Shown in pieces: positions 1-8,433 of a DNA stretch of 64,000 nt (position 1 is its first letter; each line of letters opens with the position of its first letter). The DNA is from Eximiradius sp. (GTDB taxonomy: Bacteria; Bacteroidota; Ignavibacteria; Kapaibacteriales; UBA2268), in assembly GCA_937127445.1 (NCBI GenBank), contig CAKZLY010000020.1, positions 1-64,000 of the forward strand, written 5' to 3'. A model generated the notes under the pieces. That model saw nothing but the letters and a program-made list of their open reading frames with translations. It did not search any database and was not told where the DNA came from. The position numbers and the translations under genes are program-made.

Positions 1-95
1 TTTATTAACAGAGATGATAACGTATTACAAAGAGAGCAAAACCATTCTAAACACAATTAACACATATTAAATTAACAATTTTTGGAGATAATGCA

Positions 96-608
96 ATGAA
101 AAAGGTTGGAATGGTTTGGCTTATTATATTTATTATTAGTTATTCAACTGTATTATCAGATATTAAAAGAAAAGAATATTATCCACCTGAAAACTATTGT
201 CGCGCTAAAGCAACCGTTGCTATAATTCTTGAAAAATTGGGACTCGGCCCAACAGGCGAATGTGAAGTTCGATGTCCCAAAGGTACTACAGCTCGATGTA
301 TAGCAGGTTTCTTTGAGGCTAGTTGTGAATGTCATAAAAACTCTGGATCCTCTGCACATTTTAGCATTCCAGGAGGTATTTCTGACCAACATATGCAAAT
401 CGCAAACGATTTCATTCATTTTTGCAACCAATCAACAAGTATAAATATTCAATCGCTTGGAACTTATGTTTTAAAAGCCAAAGAAGCAATAGAACAGAAT
501 GATCATATGGTGTTTACCGATTACGAAATGGCCTATGATGCACTTTTTGATCAACTATCAACCTCTGAAGTGATGGAAATAGAGAATTGGATAAATAACT
601 ACAAATAA
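96..608 (+). CDS. Small exported cysteine-rich protein, function unknown
   Basis: I do not recognise this 170-residue protein. It begins with a Lys-Lys followed by a hydrophobic stretch (about residues 5-21), which reads as a Sec signal peptide. The mature part has a dense cysteine cluster between residues 36 and 78 (YC, GEC, RCP, RC, CEC), one more Cys near 110, and then an acidic, helix-like, cysteine-free tail. That suggests a disulfide-bonded periplasmic or surface protein. A GGAG ribosome site lies 8 bases before the ATG. It is followed by a strong hairpin and then an exported TlpA-like gene, so the neighbour could be its redox partner (inference). Its opening residues (MKKxGMV) resemble those of the small exported protein at 2445. 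Confidence 0.6.
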   Translation: MKKVGMVWLIIFIISYSTVLSDIKRKEYYPPENYCRAKATVAIILEKLGLGPTGECEVRCPKGTTARCIAGFFEASCECHKNSGSSAHFSIPGGISDQHMQIANDFIHFCNQSTSINIQSLGTYVLKAKEAIEQNDHMVFTDYEMAYDALFDQLSTSEVMEIENWINNYK

Positions 609-623
609 TTATAATTTTTACAA

Positions 624-653
624 CACCTCGAACCTTTTGAAGGGTTCGAGGTG
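624..653 (+). terminator. Hairpin between the small exported gene and the TlpA-like gene
   Basis: An 11-bp perfect stem (CACCTCGAACC with its complement) closes an 8-base loop just after the stop at 608. Only a weak T/A-rich tail follows, so it could be a terminator or an mRNA-stabilising 3' hairpin. Confidence 0.6.
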
Positions 654-688
654 CAGTATTATTATAAAAATAAAAAGGGAGTAGAATT

Positions 689-2401
689 ATGAAAAGTTTT
701 TTTATTGGCTCAATCTACATTTTGCTCATTTTTTTAAACTGTTTAAATTTATTATCTTTTGATATTGTCGGTAAAGTATCAATTTCGTGTATACATACTC
801 CAACTGTAGCTAATATTAAAGTAACATCCTTGACAGATAGTATTTCCGAAAAAATTTATACTGTTGATGAAAAGGGGAATTTTCGATTGAACCTTCAGAA
901 ACCTGGATTTTATGAATTTAATGTAACAGGAATAAGCTCAGAACATCATAATTTTCTATATTATTGCAATGCAAATAAAGCAAATACATTTATTGACATT
1001 AGCTTACCACCAATAGTATTCCCAAATGATACTTTTTTTGTTTTAGGGAATTTTAATGATTTCGAGTTTGATTGCAAACACAAAATGAAAAAAATAAGTG
1101 CTGATGAGTATGAAATTAACATTTACTATCCGAAAGATACTTTAATTTACCAAATTTATTATTATGATCATATCAACGAATATTATCGTAGTTTCAATGG
1201 GAACCAAAAAAATGATAAGTATAAATTAGACAAAGCAGGTGATTACTATTCAATAATGGTTGACAATCGCCCCAATAAAACCATACGATTTAAAAAATGT
1301 TCATCCAATTATAATTTATCCAAACCGATAGTTGTCTTCAAAAGCGATTTACTTAACAAAGAATTTTACAATTTTCAAGAGAAAGTATCGAACCAAAAAG
1401 ACCTATTTAATTTTTCTAGTACAATAGAAGATAAGGAAAAGACTTTAGAGCAAAAAAATATGAAATTAAATGATTTTGCCCAAAAATTAGAAAATCATAT
1501 AAATTATTACAATGCTGTTTTTGATACGACCAAAAATATAGCTATAAAGAAATATATCGCGGCTTACATTCCCAACTATCTTTCAACCATTTACATGTTA
1601 AATAGAATCAATCTATTAGGAATAAAACTATTTCCTATTAAATATTCAAAAAGTTTTATGAAAGAAACATTTAGGCTAGTTGAAATTACTTCACCATTGA
1701 GGGAATATTTGAAATATTCAGATGGTGTTATATTTGCTTCGTGTCTATTATATGAAGATAATGTATATGATATTAACAAAACTTTTCTACATTACATTAA
1801 TTATTCCAAAAACACAAGATATAAAATGAAAGAGTTGGAAAAAGCTATATTATATTATAAGATGGATGATTATAATGAAAAACTTTTTAAGTATTATTCA
1901 GGATTATACATTACAATGTTTCCTGATGACACCTTTGTTAAATTCCTGAAAGAATATTTGAAAAGCACAGATTTACGTGGAAAAACATTACCAAAATTTC
2001 ATATTAGCAATCTTTTTGATTCAAAAAAAATAATTTCAAGCGATGAACTAAGAGGCAAATATACTCTAATAGATTTTTGGTCAACTTATTGTGGACCTTG
2101 TATAAAAGAAATACCTAAATTAATCGAAGCAAAAAGGAAATATCCTGAACTTAATATTCTAAGTATTAGTTTCGATAGCGACAGTCAAAGAGTACAGCAA
2201 TTTGTATCTAAACGTTTTACAGAGCCATGGATACATGGAATAGAGCCTAAAAGCTTTTTAAGTGATATTGCTCAAAGACTTGGAATTATAAGCATACCTT
2301 ATTTAATATTAGTAGATCCAGAAATGAACATAGTAGCTACAACTGGTGAATTGCGCGGCGATAGAATGTTTACAACCTTAGATAAAATATTAAAAAAATA
2401 A
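689..2401 (+). CDS. Exported TlpA-family thioredoxin-like protein with long N-terminal region
   Basis: 570 residues. A hydrophobic signal or anchor segment occupies residues 4-24. The C-terminal ~140 residues form a TlpA/ResA-type thioredoxin domain: the sequence runs 'LIDFWSTYCGPC' with the active-site pair Cys468/Cys471, and a cis-Pro-type 'SIPYLILVDP' follows about 80 residues later. The N-terminal ~430 residues contain a beta-rich part (an FVLGNFNDF stretch that faintly resembles an E-set carbohydrate-binding domain) and a long helical part, as in Bacteroidota 'DUF4369 plus thioredoxin' proteins. Likely role: disulfide exchange outside the cytoplasm, with the adjacent cysteine-rich exported protein as a candidate substrate (inference). 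Codon use is very AT-rich, like the rest of this segment. A GGGAG ribosome site precedes the ATG. Confidence 0.75.
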   Translation: MKSFFIGSIYILLIFLNCLNLLSFDIVGKVSISCIHTPTVANIKVTSLTDSISEKIYTVDEKGNFRLNLQKPGFYEFNVTGISSEHHNFLYYCNANKANTFIDISLPPIVFPNDTFFVLGNFNDFEFDCKHKMKKISADEYEINIYYPKDTLIYQIYYYDHINEYYRSFNGNQKNDKYKLDKAGDYYSIMVDNRPNKTIRFKKCSSNYNLSKPIVVFKSDLLNKEFYNFQEKVSNQKDLFNFSSTIEDKEKTLEQKNMKLNDFAQKLENHINYYNAVFDTTKNIAIKKYIAAYIPNYLSTIYMLNRINLLGIKLFPIKYSKSFMKETFRLVEITSPLREYLKYSDGVIFASCLLYEDNVYDINKTFLHYINYSKNTRYKMKELEKAILYYKMDDYNEKLFKYYSGLYITMFPDDTFVKFLKEYLKSTDLRGKTLPKFHISNLFDSKKIISSDELRGKYTLIDFWSTYCGPCIKEIPKLIEAKRKYPELNILSISFDSDSQRVQQFVSKRFTEPWIHGIEPKSFLSDIAQRLGIISIPYLILVDPEMNIVATTGELRGDRMFTTLDKILKK

Positions 2402-2444
2402 TTTGCAAATTTTTTTATCAACAAATACAATAAATTAAATAATA

Positions 2445-2813
2445 ATGAAAAAGCTTGGAATGGTTATCCTATTATTGTATTTCAGCAGTTCAGCACTTCA
2501 AGCAGGGACATTGTCGCCATATTGTCCGGAAGGACATGTCAATAAAAGACTTGATAGAGAATTATCAGTTCCAAAGAACGAAACAGGTAGTTGGGTTGAA
2601 ATTAATCATCGATACAAAGATGGAGAACCCGATTGGGGCAATAGCGCTTGTATTGACCCTGGCACTTCATGCCATTATGGTGATTGGTTTACTTGGTGGT
2701 TTGGAATGGTTCAGCCTCCGGTCAACGAAAACTGTAAACCGGAATTAATAGATTTTGTTCCTGGTGATTACAATCCAGATACAGGTGAGTATTTACCTGT
2801 GAAAGAAAAATAA
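2445..2813 (+). CDS. Small exported cysteine-containing protein, function unknown
   Basis: 122 residues, not recognised. The N-terminus (MKKLGMVILLLYFSSSALQA) is a clear signal peptide, with likely cleavage after ALQA. The mature protein has four cysteines (PYC, SAC, TSC, ENC), many aromatic residues (WFTWWFGM) and an acidic C-terminus. Its first codons are nearly identical at DNA level to those of the gene at 96, while the mature parts differ. This is a pattern seen in families of small secreted peptides that share an export leader. It is followed by a terminator and then a second, broken TlpA-like gene. It loosely recalls small NVEALA-type Bacteroidota exported peptides, but I see no NVEALA motif. 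Confidence 0.6.
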   Translation: MKKLGMVILLLYFSSSALQAGTLSPYCPEGHVNKRLDRELSVPKNETGSWVEINHRYKDGEPDWGNSACIDPGTSCHYGDWFTWWFGMVQPPVNENCKPELIDFVPGDYNPDTGEYLPVKEK

Positions 2814-2850
2814 TTGCAATTTGTGGAGTATCAACATTCGCGAGTTTTTG

Positions 2851-2889
2851 GGGAGATTGGATATTAAAATAACAATCTCCTCTTTTTTT
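2851..2889 (+). terminator. Rho-independent terminator after the small exported gene
   Basis: GGAGATTG at 2852-2859 pairs with CAATCTCC at 2873-2880 across a 13-base loop, and is followed at once by TCTTTTTTTG. The T-run makes this a convincing intrinsic terminator. Confidence 0.75.
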
Positions 2890-2926
2890 GATTTTCGATA
2901 TGTAATAAATAAAACGGGGTTACGCT

Positions 2927-4782
2927 ATGAAAAAAAATTTTTATATATTTATTTTACTCTTTGTTTCATTTATTCATTGTAACAAATCTTTTGCCGGGTT
3001 GACTATTTAAATAGTATCAGCAGAAAACAATGAAGAGGTTAAGAATACTGTTTTAGAAAATCACAAATATTATTTTAAAGTTTTTTCGAATTTTCCAGTA
3101 AATAATCATAGTCATTACTGTGCAATTTATGGTTGTTATTTTTACAACGATACAAGAATAAATAATAATTTTTCCAAAGCGCAATTAGTCTATAACAAAG
3201 AAAAAAAATGTTTACTTTCAGATAACTTCTCAATTCCTCAAAATAGTACGTTATTATTTGTGCGAGTATATGAAAATGACAAAATACTAATTAATATGGA
3301 ATATTATCCAGTTATCAATCAAAAAGGTGAATTTAACAAAGGGACCGCAGAATATTTCATTTCAAATGGTGAAACCGAAGAAGCATCTGATTTTTTTAAG
3401 TACGAAAGGGAAATGTACCCTGATAACGTAAATGTTTTTGCATTAAAATGGATTAATAAGATTGTAAATCAAGTTGATACAAAAGAAAATATTCAAAAAG
3501 AAATTAAATCAGATTTGCTGGAAATAGATAAAATCGAAACTGAATTATCCAATAAATCAATAATTTACTTTATTGGATATTATCTTATGGATGATACAAC
3601 TAATTATGAAAAAACGATATTAAATATTTCAAATTTCAAGAACATCCCAATATTGAATAATTACTTTATTGCGGACTTTTTTCAATCAATATTGACAATA
3701 AATAAAACACCTGAACAAATTGGTAAAGATAGCATATTTGTTAAAATTCTCGCCAATAATCCTGAATCTCGATTAGCTGAAATTGCTTTTAATAGCGGAC
3801 AAATCTTTGATTATTTCCTACCTAATTCAAAAAATGCTATAACAATAATTAATTTTATAGAAAATAAACAATAATATTCTTCTGAATATAAGTGAACAAC
3901 TTGCATATATTCTTTACTCTTCATTTTCGTCGGATACAATGCAAAGGAAAAGAGCTCTCAGCATTACGAATGGCTTACTGATGCTGCTCTATCAAGACAA
4001 CGATTTTTGTGAAAGAATTGCTTCGCCATTTACAATAGATCCTTTAAATCATTTTTCTTTAAAAATAAGTTCGTTGTATAATTTCGCAACAATATTATTT
4101 TTTAATACAAATAATATTGAAAAAGGTTTGGAATTACAAAACTATATTATGACAAAATCTCAACCTGGCGATGAGGATTATTTAGAAGCTGTATTGTATA
4201 AAGCACGATTTTTCCCAAAAGCTCAGATGTATGATCCTATGCTAATATAGTATGCGAAATCTTATCAACTTAATTCATCGAAAAAAAAATATAAAAAGAA
4301 TAAAAAAATACCTAAGTGAGATTATTAATTTAGAAGACGAAGAATATGTTGATCTTTTCAATACAATTACTATCACTAATCAAACTCCAGCATCATTTCA
4401 AATATACATTGGACCAGATATTATTACTCTTGATAATAGTATAGTAAATTTGAGAAGAGGGAAGTACTTACTTGAATTTTACTCAAAAAATTGCACATTT
4501 TGCAAAGCAAATCTAAAATCATTAAACAACTACTCTGAAGATTTTTTTCACTCAAACAGTTTGAAAGTGTTAATAGTAACAAATATTGAAAAATCTCAGT
4601 ATAAAAAAGAATTTTCAGCATATAATTTCCCCTATAAAATAGCATTAAACTCAAAAGAATTAATTTCATTTTTCAATGTTCAATTTTTTCCAGTAACAAT
4701 AATAATTGAGAACAATATTGTAAAAAGAAGAATTGACGGAGGGAGTAAAAATAGAATAATTTTAGAAGACATATTGAAATAA
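2927..4782 (+). pseudogene. Decayed exported TlpA/thioredoxin-like gene (two in-frame stops, two frameshifts)
   Basis: Reading from ATG 2927 gives a signal peptide (MKKNFYIFILLFVSFIHC), then a TAA at 3008-3010. The same frame then stays open and protein-like through to 3874. The reading continues in the +1 frame from about 3861 ('NILLNISEQLAYILYS') to a TAG at 4248-4250. It shifts again at an A9 run (4281-4289) into the frame ending at 4782. The final part is a thioredoxin-like domain with a CTFC active site and 'FFPVTIII' as the cis-Pro loop. Rejoined, it would be a roughly 618-codon exported protein with the same architecture as the intact gene at 689. Two nonsense codons plus two shifts argue for true decay rather than a single sequencing error. 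The frames at 3260-3874, 3939-4250 and 4252-4782 are its remnants. Confidence 0.75.
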
Positions 4783-4919
4783 ACAATAGAATAACCTATA
4801 CATCTATTTAATTTCACTATTTATAGAGTTTTTGTTAAAAATTTTAAATTTATTGCAGATTGAATTTGATAATGAATAAATATCAAAGATTGATTTTTGA
4901 ACAAAGTATTAATATTCAT

Positions 4920-4943
4920 AGAGGCGTATAAAAATATGCCTCT
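4920..4943. terminator. Hairpin in the convergent gap
   Basis: A 9-bp stem (AGAGGCGTA with its complement, one G-T pair) closes a 6-base A-rich loop between the decayed TlpA-like gene and the converging permease gene. It could serve either strand. T-tracts are weak on both sides. The rest of 4783-4991 shows nothing else. Confidence 0.45.
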
Positions 4944-4991
4944 AAAATATTTTGGATAGTTTTGTTCGCTCCAAATTATTATTGGAATTTT

Positions 4992-6299
4992 CTAAATAAA
5001 AAATTTAAGTATGAACAGAATTGCAACAATGATTGTAATTAAAGATACTTCTTTAAATTTACCACTCAGTATTTTAAGTAAAACATATGAAAGAACGCCA
5101 AAGACTATGCCATCAGAAATAGAGAAAGTAAGCGGCATCATTACGATTGTGAAAAAAACAGGGATAAGCTCTGTGTAATCGTCGAGTTCGATATTTTTTA
5201 TTGGGGTCATCATCATTGCTCCGACTAAAATCAGAGCAGATGCAGTAGCTGCTGATGGTATCATCAAGAAAACTGGCGAGAAAAGCAATGCCAACACAAA
5301 TAACAACCCAGTAGTGAGTGCTGTCAGACCTGTTCTGCCACCTTCTGCAACACCTGCTGCACTTTCGACGTAAGTTGTAACAGTAGAAGTTCCAAGCATA
5401 GCACCAGCTGTTGTTCCGATTGCGTCAGCCATAAGTGCTTGTTTCACACGGGGCACTCTACCTTTGCTATCTAAGAAATTCGCTTTTGATGAAACTCCAA
5501 TAAGTGTTCCCACAGTATCAAACATATCGACAAATAGAAAGGTAAAACAAACTATCACCATGTCCATTGAAAAAATTTCAGACCACTCAAACTTCATAAA
5601 AATTGGAGAAAGCGAAGGCGGAGCAACCTCAAAACTCGACGGAATAATCGTTAGGTTAAGCGGAATACCAATCAAAGTCCCGACCAAAATACCTATCAGT
5701 AATGCCCCTTTTATTCTTAGCGCAAGAAGTGTGCCAGCAACTAAGAGCGAGATAATCGTAATCATAGGAGCAGCGCTATGAGAAACATCCGTAATGTTGC
5801 CCAAGGCAACAAAAGTAGCATCGTTGCTAACAATAATTCCGGCATTTTTCAGCCCAATAAAGGCAATAAACAAACCAATGCCGACAGAAATAGCATGCTT
5901 TATATTGGTCGGGATAGAGTTCACAATTAATTCTCGAACATTGAAAATAGTGAGAAGAATAAAAATGATACCTTCAATAAAAACAGCAGTTAAAGCAAAT
6001 TGCCAGCTATGCCCCATTCCAAGAACAACTGTAAAAGCAAAGAAGGCGTTCAATCCCATTCCGGGTGCAAGAGCAAAAGGTAATTTTGCGTAAAACGCCA
6101 TTACCAAAGTTGCGATTGCCGAAGCAAGAGCAGTTGCAGTAAAAACTGCGCCTTTATCCATTCCAGCTGCGCTAAGAATTTGAGGATTTACAGCAAGGAT
6201 ATAAGCCATTGTCATAAAGGTTGTAAATCCAGCAATGAGCTCTGTTTTGAAGTCTGTTTGATTATCGGATAACTTAAAATAATTAACAAGAAATTTCAT
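4992..6299 (-). CDS. NCS2-family purine (adenine/guanine/hypoxanthine) permease
   Basis: 435 residues, the usual length for AzgA/PbuG-type permeases. It opens with the family's characteristic 'TELIAGFTTFMTMAYILAVNPQIL' region, has 'PFALAPGMGLNAFFAF' in the third transmembrane region, and a conserved 'GTSTVTTYVESAAGVAEGGRTGL' loop near residue 300. About 12-14 hydrophobic segments are visible. It should import purine bases by H+ symport across the inner membrane. Its start lies 7 bases after the stop of the DUF5020 gene, so the two are almost certainly co-transcribed. I cannot tell which purine is preferred. No purine riboswitch was recognised in the operon leader. Confidence 0.9.
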   Translation of the reverse strand: MKFLVNYFKLSDNQTDFKTELIAGFTTFMTMAYILAVNPQILSAAGMDKGAVFTATALASAIATLVMAFYAKLPFALAPGMGLNAFFAFTVVLGMGHSWQFALTAVFIEGIIFILLTIFNVRELIVNSIPTNIKHAISVGIGLFIAFIGLKNAGIIVSNDATFVALGNITDVSHSAAPMITIISLLVAGTLLALRIKGALLIGILVGTLIGIPLNLTIIPSSFEVAPPSLSPIFMKFEWSEIFSMDMVIVCFTFLFVDMFDTVGTLIGVSSKANFLDSKGRVPRVKQALMADAIGTTAGAMLGTSTVTTYVESAAGVAEGGRTGLTALTTGLLFVLALLFSPVFLMIPSAATASALILVGAMMMTPIKNIELDDYTELIPVFFTIVMMPLTFSISDGIVFGVLSYVLLKILSGKFKEVSLITIIVAILFILKFFI

Positions 6300-6306
6300 A
6301 AATCAC

Positions 6307-6990
6307 CTAAAAATTGTACTTAATTGCTACTGTTGGATTGACTTTGAAACCGCTCTTGCCTGCGAAATCGTTACTTAGCTCAATTTCGCTACCTATGGAA
6401 AATGTTTTATTAATGTTGTACCAAATTTGCGGTTCGCTTAGAAACACAAAGTTTGATTTTTTAATATGATTTTGGAAATTATCTTTCGAAACATAGTGCT
6501 TTTCTCTCCAAAAATCAGCGAATCCACTAAAAGTAAGCTTCCCATCCAACAAATGTAAATACCATACTCCAGTGAGTTGAAAATTATGTGGCTCTTCGTT
6601 TCTCTCTATATTCTTGTACATAGCTTGAAGGGTAAAGCCTTTTGTGAAATCAGGAGAATTCCAGCTATATGAAGCACCGACAAGGTAGCAATTATTAAAC
6701 TGAATTGCAGTATTAAAACCGCCATTATATTCAACGTGTGCAGCAATTGGGAAATCCCAGAATTTCAAGTCACGTGAAATTTCCCAGTATGCTTCTGTTG
6801 CACCTTTTTTGCTATGGTTAAAATCGACGAAGAAAAAAGTGCTGCCGTAACTATCTGGCTTGAATTGCTCTAAGGTAGTTGTAATATACTCGCGACCATT
6901 TCCAAGGTCATAGTGAACTTGCAGATTTTGCGAAATCAAGGATGAAAAAGGTATCAGAAAAATTGTCAATAACAGTAATTTTTTAAACAT
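6307..6990 (-). CDS. DUF5020-family outer-membrane protein (Tsx-like)
   Basis: 227 residues with a signal peptide (MFKKLLLLTIFLIPFSSLIS). The mature part alternates beta strands and ends in a C-terminal aromatic residue (YNF), as outer-membrane beta-barrels do. 'LQVHYDLGNGREYITTTLEQFKPDSYGSTFFFVDF' matches the DUF5020 family, which is distantly related to nucleoside-specific Tsx channels. As first gene of an operon with a purine permease, it probably passes nucleosides or purine bases across the outer membrane (inference from context and family). A good GGAGG ribosome site precedes the ATG. Confidence 0.8.
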   Translation of the reverse strand: MFKKLLLLTIFLIPFSSLISQNLQVHYDLGNGREYITTTLEQFKPDSYGSTFFFVDFNHSKKGATEAYWEISRDLKFWDFPIAAHVEYNGGFNTAIQFNNCYLVGASYSWNSPDFTKGFTLQAMYKNIERNEEPHNFQLTGVWYLHLLDGKLTFSGFADFWREKHYVSKDNFQNHIKKSNFVFLSEPQIWYNINKTFSIGSEIELSNDFAGKSGFKVNPTVAIKYNF

Positions 6991-7083
6991 AATACCTCCA
7001 TTAAAAAAGAAGTAAAGTTAATAAAAAAAATTGAAATTCGAGTTTATGAATTCTGTTTGATTTGTAAACGAATATACTTTCAT

Positions 7084-7112
7084 AAAAAAACGAGCCACCC
7101 AGAAGGGTGGCT
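7084..7112 (-). terminator. Rho-independent terminator downstream of the dksA-like gene
   Basis: On the minus strand AGCCACCC pairs with GGGTGGCT around a 4-base loop (positions 7112-7093), followed by CG and a run of seven T. It ends the ileS/dksA-like transcription unit 22 bases after its last stop codon. Confidence 0.85.
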
Positions 7113-7134
7113 ATAGTATATGTATCGCAATAAT

Positions 7135-8319
7135 TTACTCTTTAATAGGTTCAATTCTATCGATGCCGTCTTCGGGACATCTTTGATGAATTTTGTATGA
7201 AGCAGAAAGAGTGGTAATAGGCACAGCAAGAAGTCTTTCCTTAGCAATCAAGATACCGCAAACACGGCAAATACCGTAGGTTTTATCTTTAATTCTCAGT
7301 AGAGCTTCATCTAACTTCTTTATGTAGTCTTTTATTCTTTGAATTTGAGCGTAAGTTTTTTCTTTTTCCATAGCTTCGGAGCCTTGTTCCGCCATATGCA
7401 TAGAATAAATCATGCTTTCTTCTGCAAAATCGTAGTTAGTAAGGTCTTCGAGACGTTCATAAAGCATCTGAAGTTCGTCAAGAGCTTCGCTTCGAGCTTC
7501 TAAAATAATATTTTTGAACATTTCTAAGTCTTCATCGGAATAGCGGACGTCTGGCTTTGGAGCCTGTGGTTCGATAGGAGTAGGCTTCGACTCTTGTTTT
7601 TTAACAACTGATTTCGGAGGAACGGGCTTGGGTTCGGCTTTTGGTTTCTCAACAATTTTCTCAATAGGTTTTGTAACGGGTTTCGGTTCTTCCGCTTTAG
7701 GTTTTTCTTCATTTTCTGTTTTTTTACGAACAGTGCGTTTTTTTGAAGTCAGTTCTTCCTCGTATTTAATAGGTTCGAGCAAAGCATCATCTTTAATTAT
7801 TTTTGGCTTTGCATCTTGCTTTATTTCAGTTTTTGTCTCTTCGACCACTTTTGTTACTTTCTTTTTCTCGTCTTTGGGTTGCTCGACTTTTTCTTCGGCT
7901 TTGGCTGCTTTTTTAGCAGATTTTGTTTTTGGCATTGGTTCGGGTTCGGCGACTGCAACTACTTCAGCCTTTTTCTTTGCTGATTTTGACGAAGCGGGTT
8001 TTACTTCTTGCTTTATTTTTACTTCAGATTTTGCTTCGGCTTCCTTTTGAGCAGTTTTCTTGGTCTTTTTTTCGTCTTTGGGTTGCTCGACTTTTTCTTC
8101 GGCTTTGGTTGCTTTTTTAGCAGATTTTGTTTTTGCCGTTGGTTCGGGTTCGGCGACTGCAACTACTTCAGCCTTTTTCTTTGCTGATTTTGACGAAGTG
8201 GGCGCTGTCGCCTTTGACGAATTAATATCCTCAATAGGTTTTTCTACTTTTTTAGTAGATTTTGTAACCTTTTTTGGAGTAGTCTCGACTACTTCTTCTT
8301 TTTTCTTCTTTGTAGGCAT
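7135..8319 (-). CDS. DksA/TraR-like protein with long Lys/Ala-rich N-terminal repeats
   Basis: 394 residues, far longer than classical DksA (~150). Residues 1-260 are low-complexity, rich in Lys, Ala, Glu and Pro, resembling histone H1-like/AlgP tails. A 68-codon unit is present twice in tandem (DNA copies at about 7868-8000 and 8072-8204, offset exactly 204 bases). Residues ~265-345 form a charged coiled coil as in DksA. The C-terminus has the DksA/TraR signature 'YGICRVCG' (Cys351, Cys354) and 'ERLLAVPIT', but the second Cys pair is replaced by 'LSAS'; His378 and Cys381 follow. It lies downstream of ileS, an arrangement common in Bacteroidota (ileS-dksA). Likely a regulator acting at RNA polymerase, with a basic tail that could bind nucleic acid (inference). 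Confidence 0.8.
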   Translation of the reverse strand: MPTKKKKEEVVETTPKKVTKSTKKVEKPIEDINSSKATAPTSSKSAKKKAEVVAVAEPEPTAKTKSAKKATKAEEKVEQPKDEKKTKKTAQKEAEAKSEVKIKQEVKPASSKSAKKKAEVVAVAEPEPMPKTKSAKKAAKAEEKVEQPKDEKKKVTKVVEETKTEIKQDAKPKIIKDDALLEPIKYEEELTSKKRTVRKKTENEEKPKAEEPKPVTKPIEKIVEKPKAEPKPVPPKSVVKKQESKPTPIEPQAPKPDVRYSDEDLEMFKNIILEARSEALDELQMLYERLEDLTNYDFAEESMIYSMHMAEQGSEAMEKEKTYAQIQRIKDYIKKLDEALLRIKDKTYGICRVCGILIAKERLLAVPITTLSASYKIHQRCPEDGIDRIEPIKE

Positions 8320-8356
8320 AATTTATTCCTTAATATTGAAATTTCTTTCATTAATA

Positions 8357-8390
8357 ATCATTGCAGTTCTCAAAAGAAAACTGCAATGAT
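8357..8390 (-). other. Perfect 12-bp inverted repeat between ileS and the dksA-like gene
   Basis: ATCATTGCAGTT at 8357-8368 is matched by its exact complement at 8379-8390, with a 10-base loop. There is no T-run after it on the minus strand, so it is not a standard terminator. An mRNA processing or stability hairpin, or an intercistronic attenuator, is more likely. Confidence 0.6.
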
Positions 8391-8433
8391 ATTTACTTAT
8401 GTATAAGTTATAAATAAAATTTAAATTTTCAAA

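Noticed and set aside
1-95. Possible 3' end of an upstream gene at the window start
   Set aside because: Too short to read any frame with confidence; no motif seen.
2455-2748. 97-codon frame overlapping the small exported gene at 2445
   Set aside because: The frame at 2445 has a clean signal peptide and family-like leader; this one has neither.
4252-4782. Independent thioredoxin gene of 176 codons
   Set aside because: No signal peptide, no ribosome site, and the upstream frames read on as one protein; it is the 3' remnant of the decayed gene starting at 2927.
1-4950. AT-rich accessory segment as an insertion sequence or genomic island with ends
   Set aside because: No transposase, integrase, tRNA or terminal repeats could be found; only the composition and gene type suggest accessory DNA.
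7628-8389. Long open frames on the plus strand opposite the DksA-like gene
   Set aside because: They are the complement of Lys/Ala/Glu-rich codons, giving Ser/Phe-rich nonsense protein. No ribosome site or family match; the minus-strand gene has a clear DksA domain.
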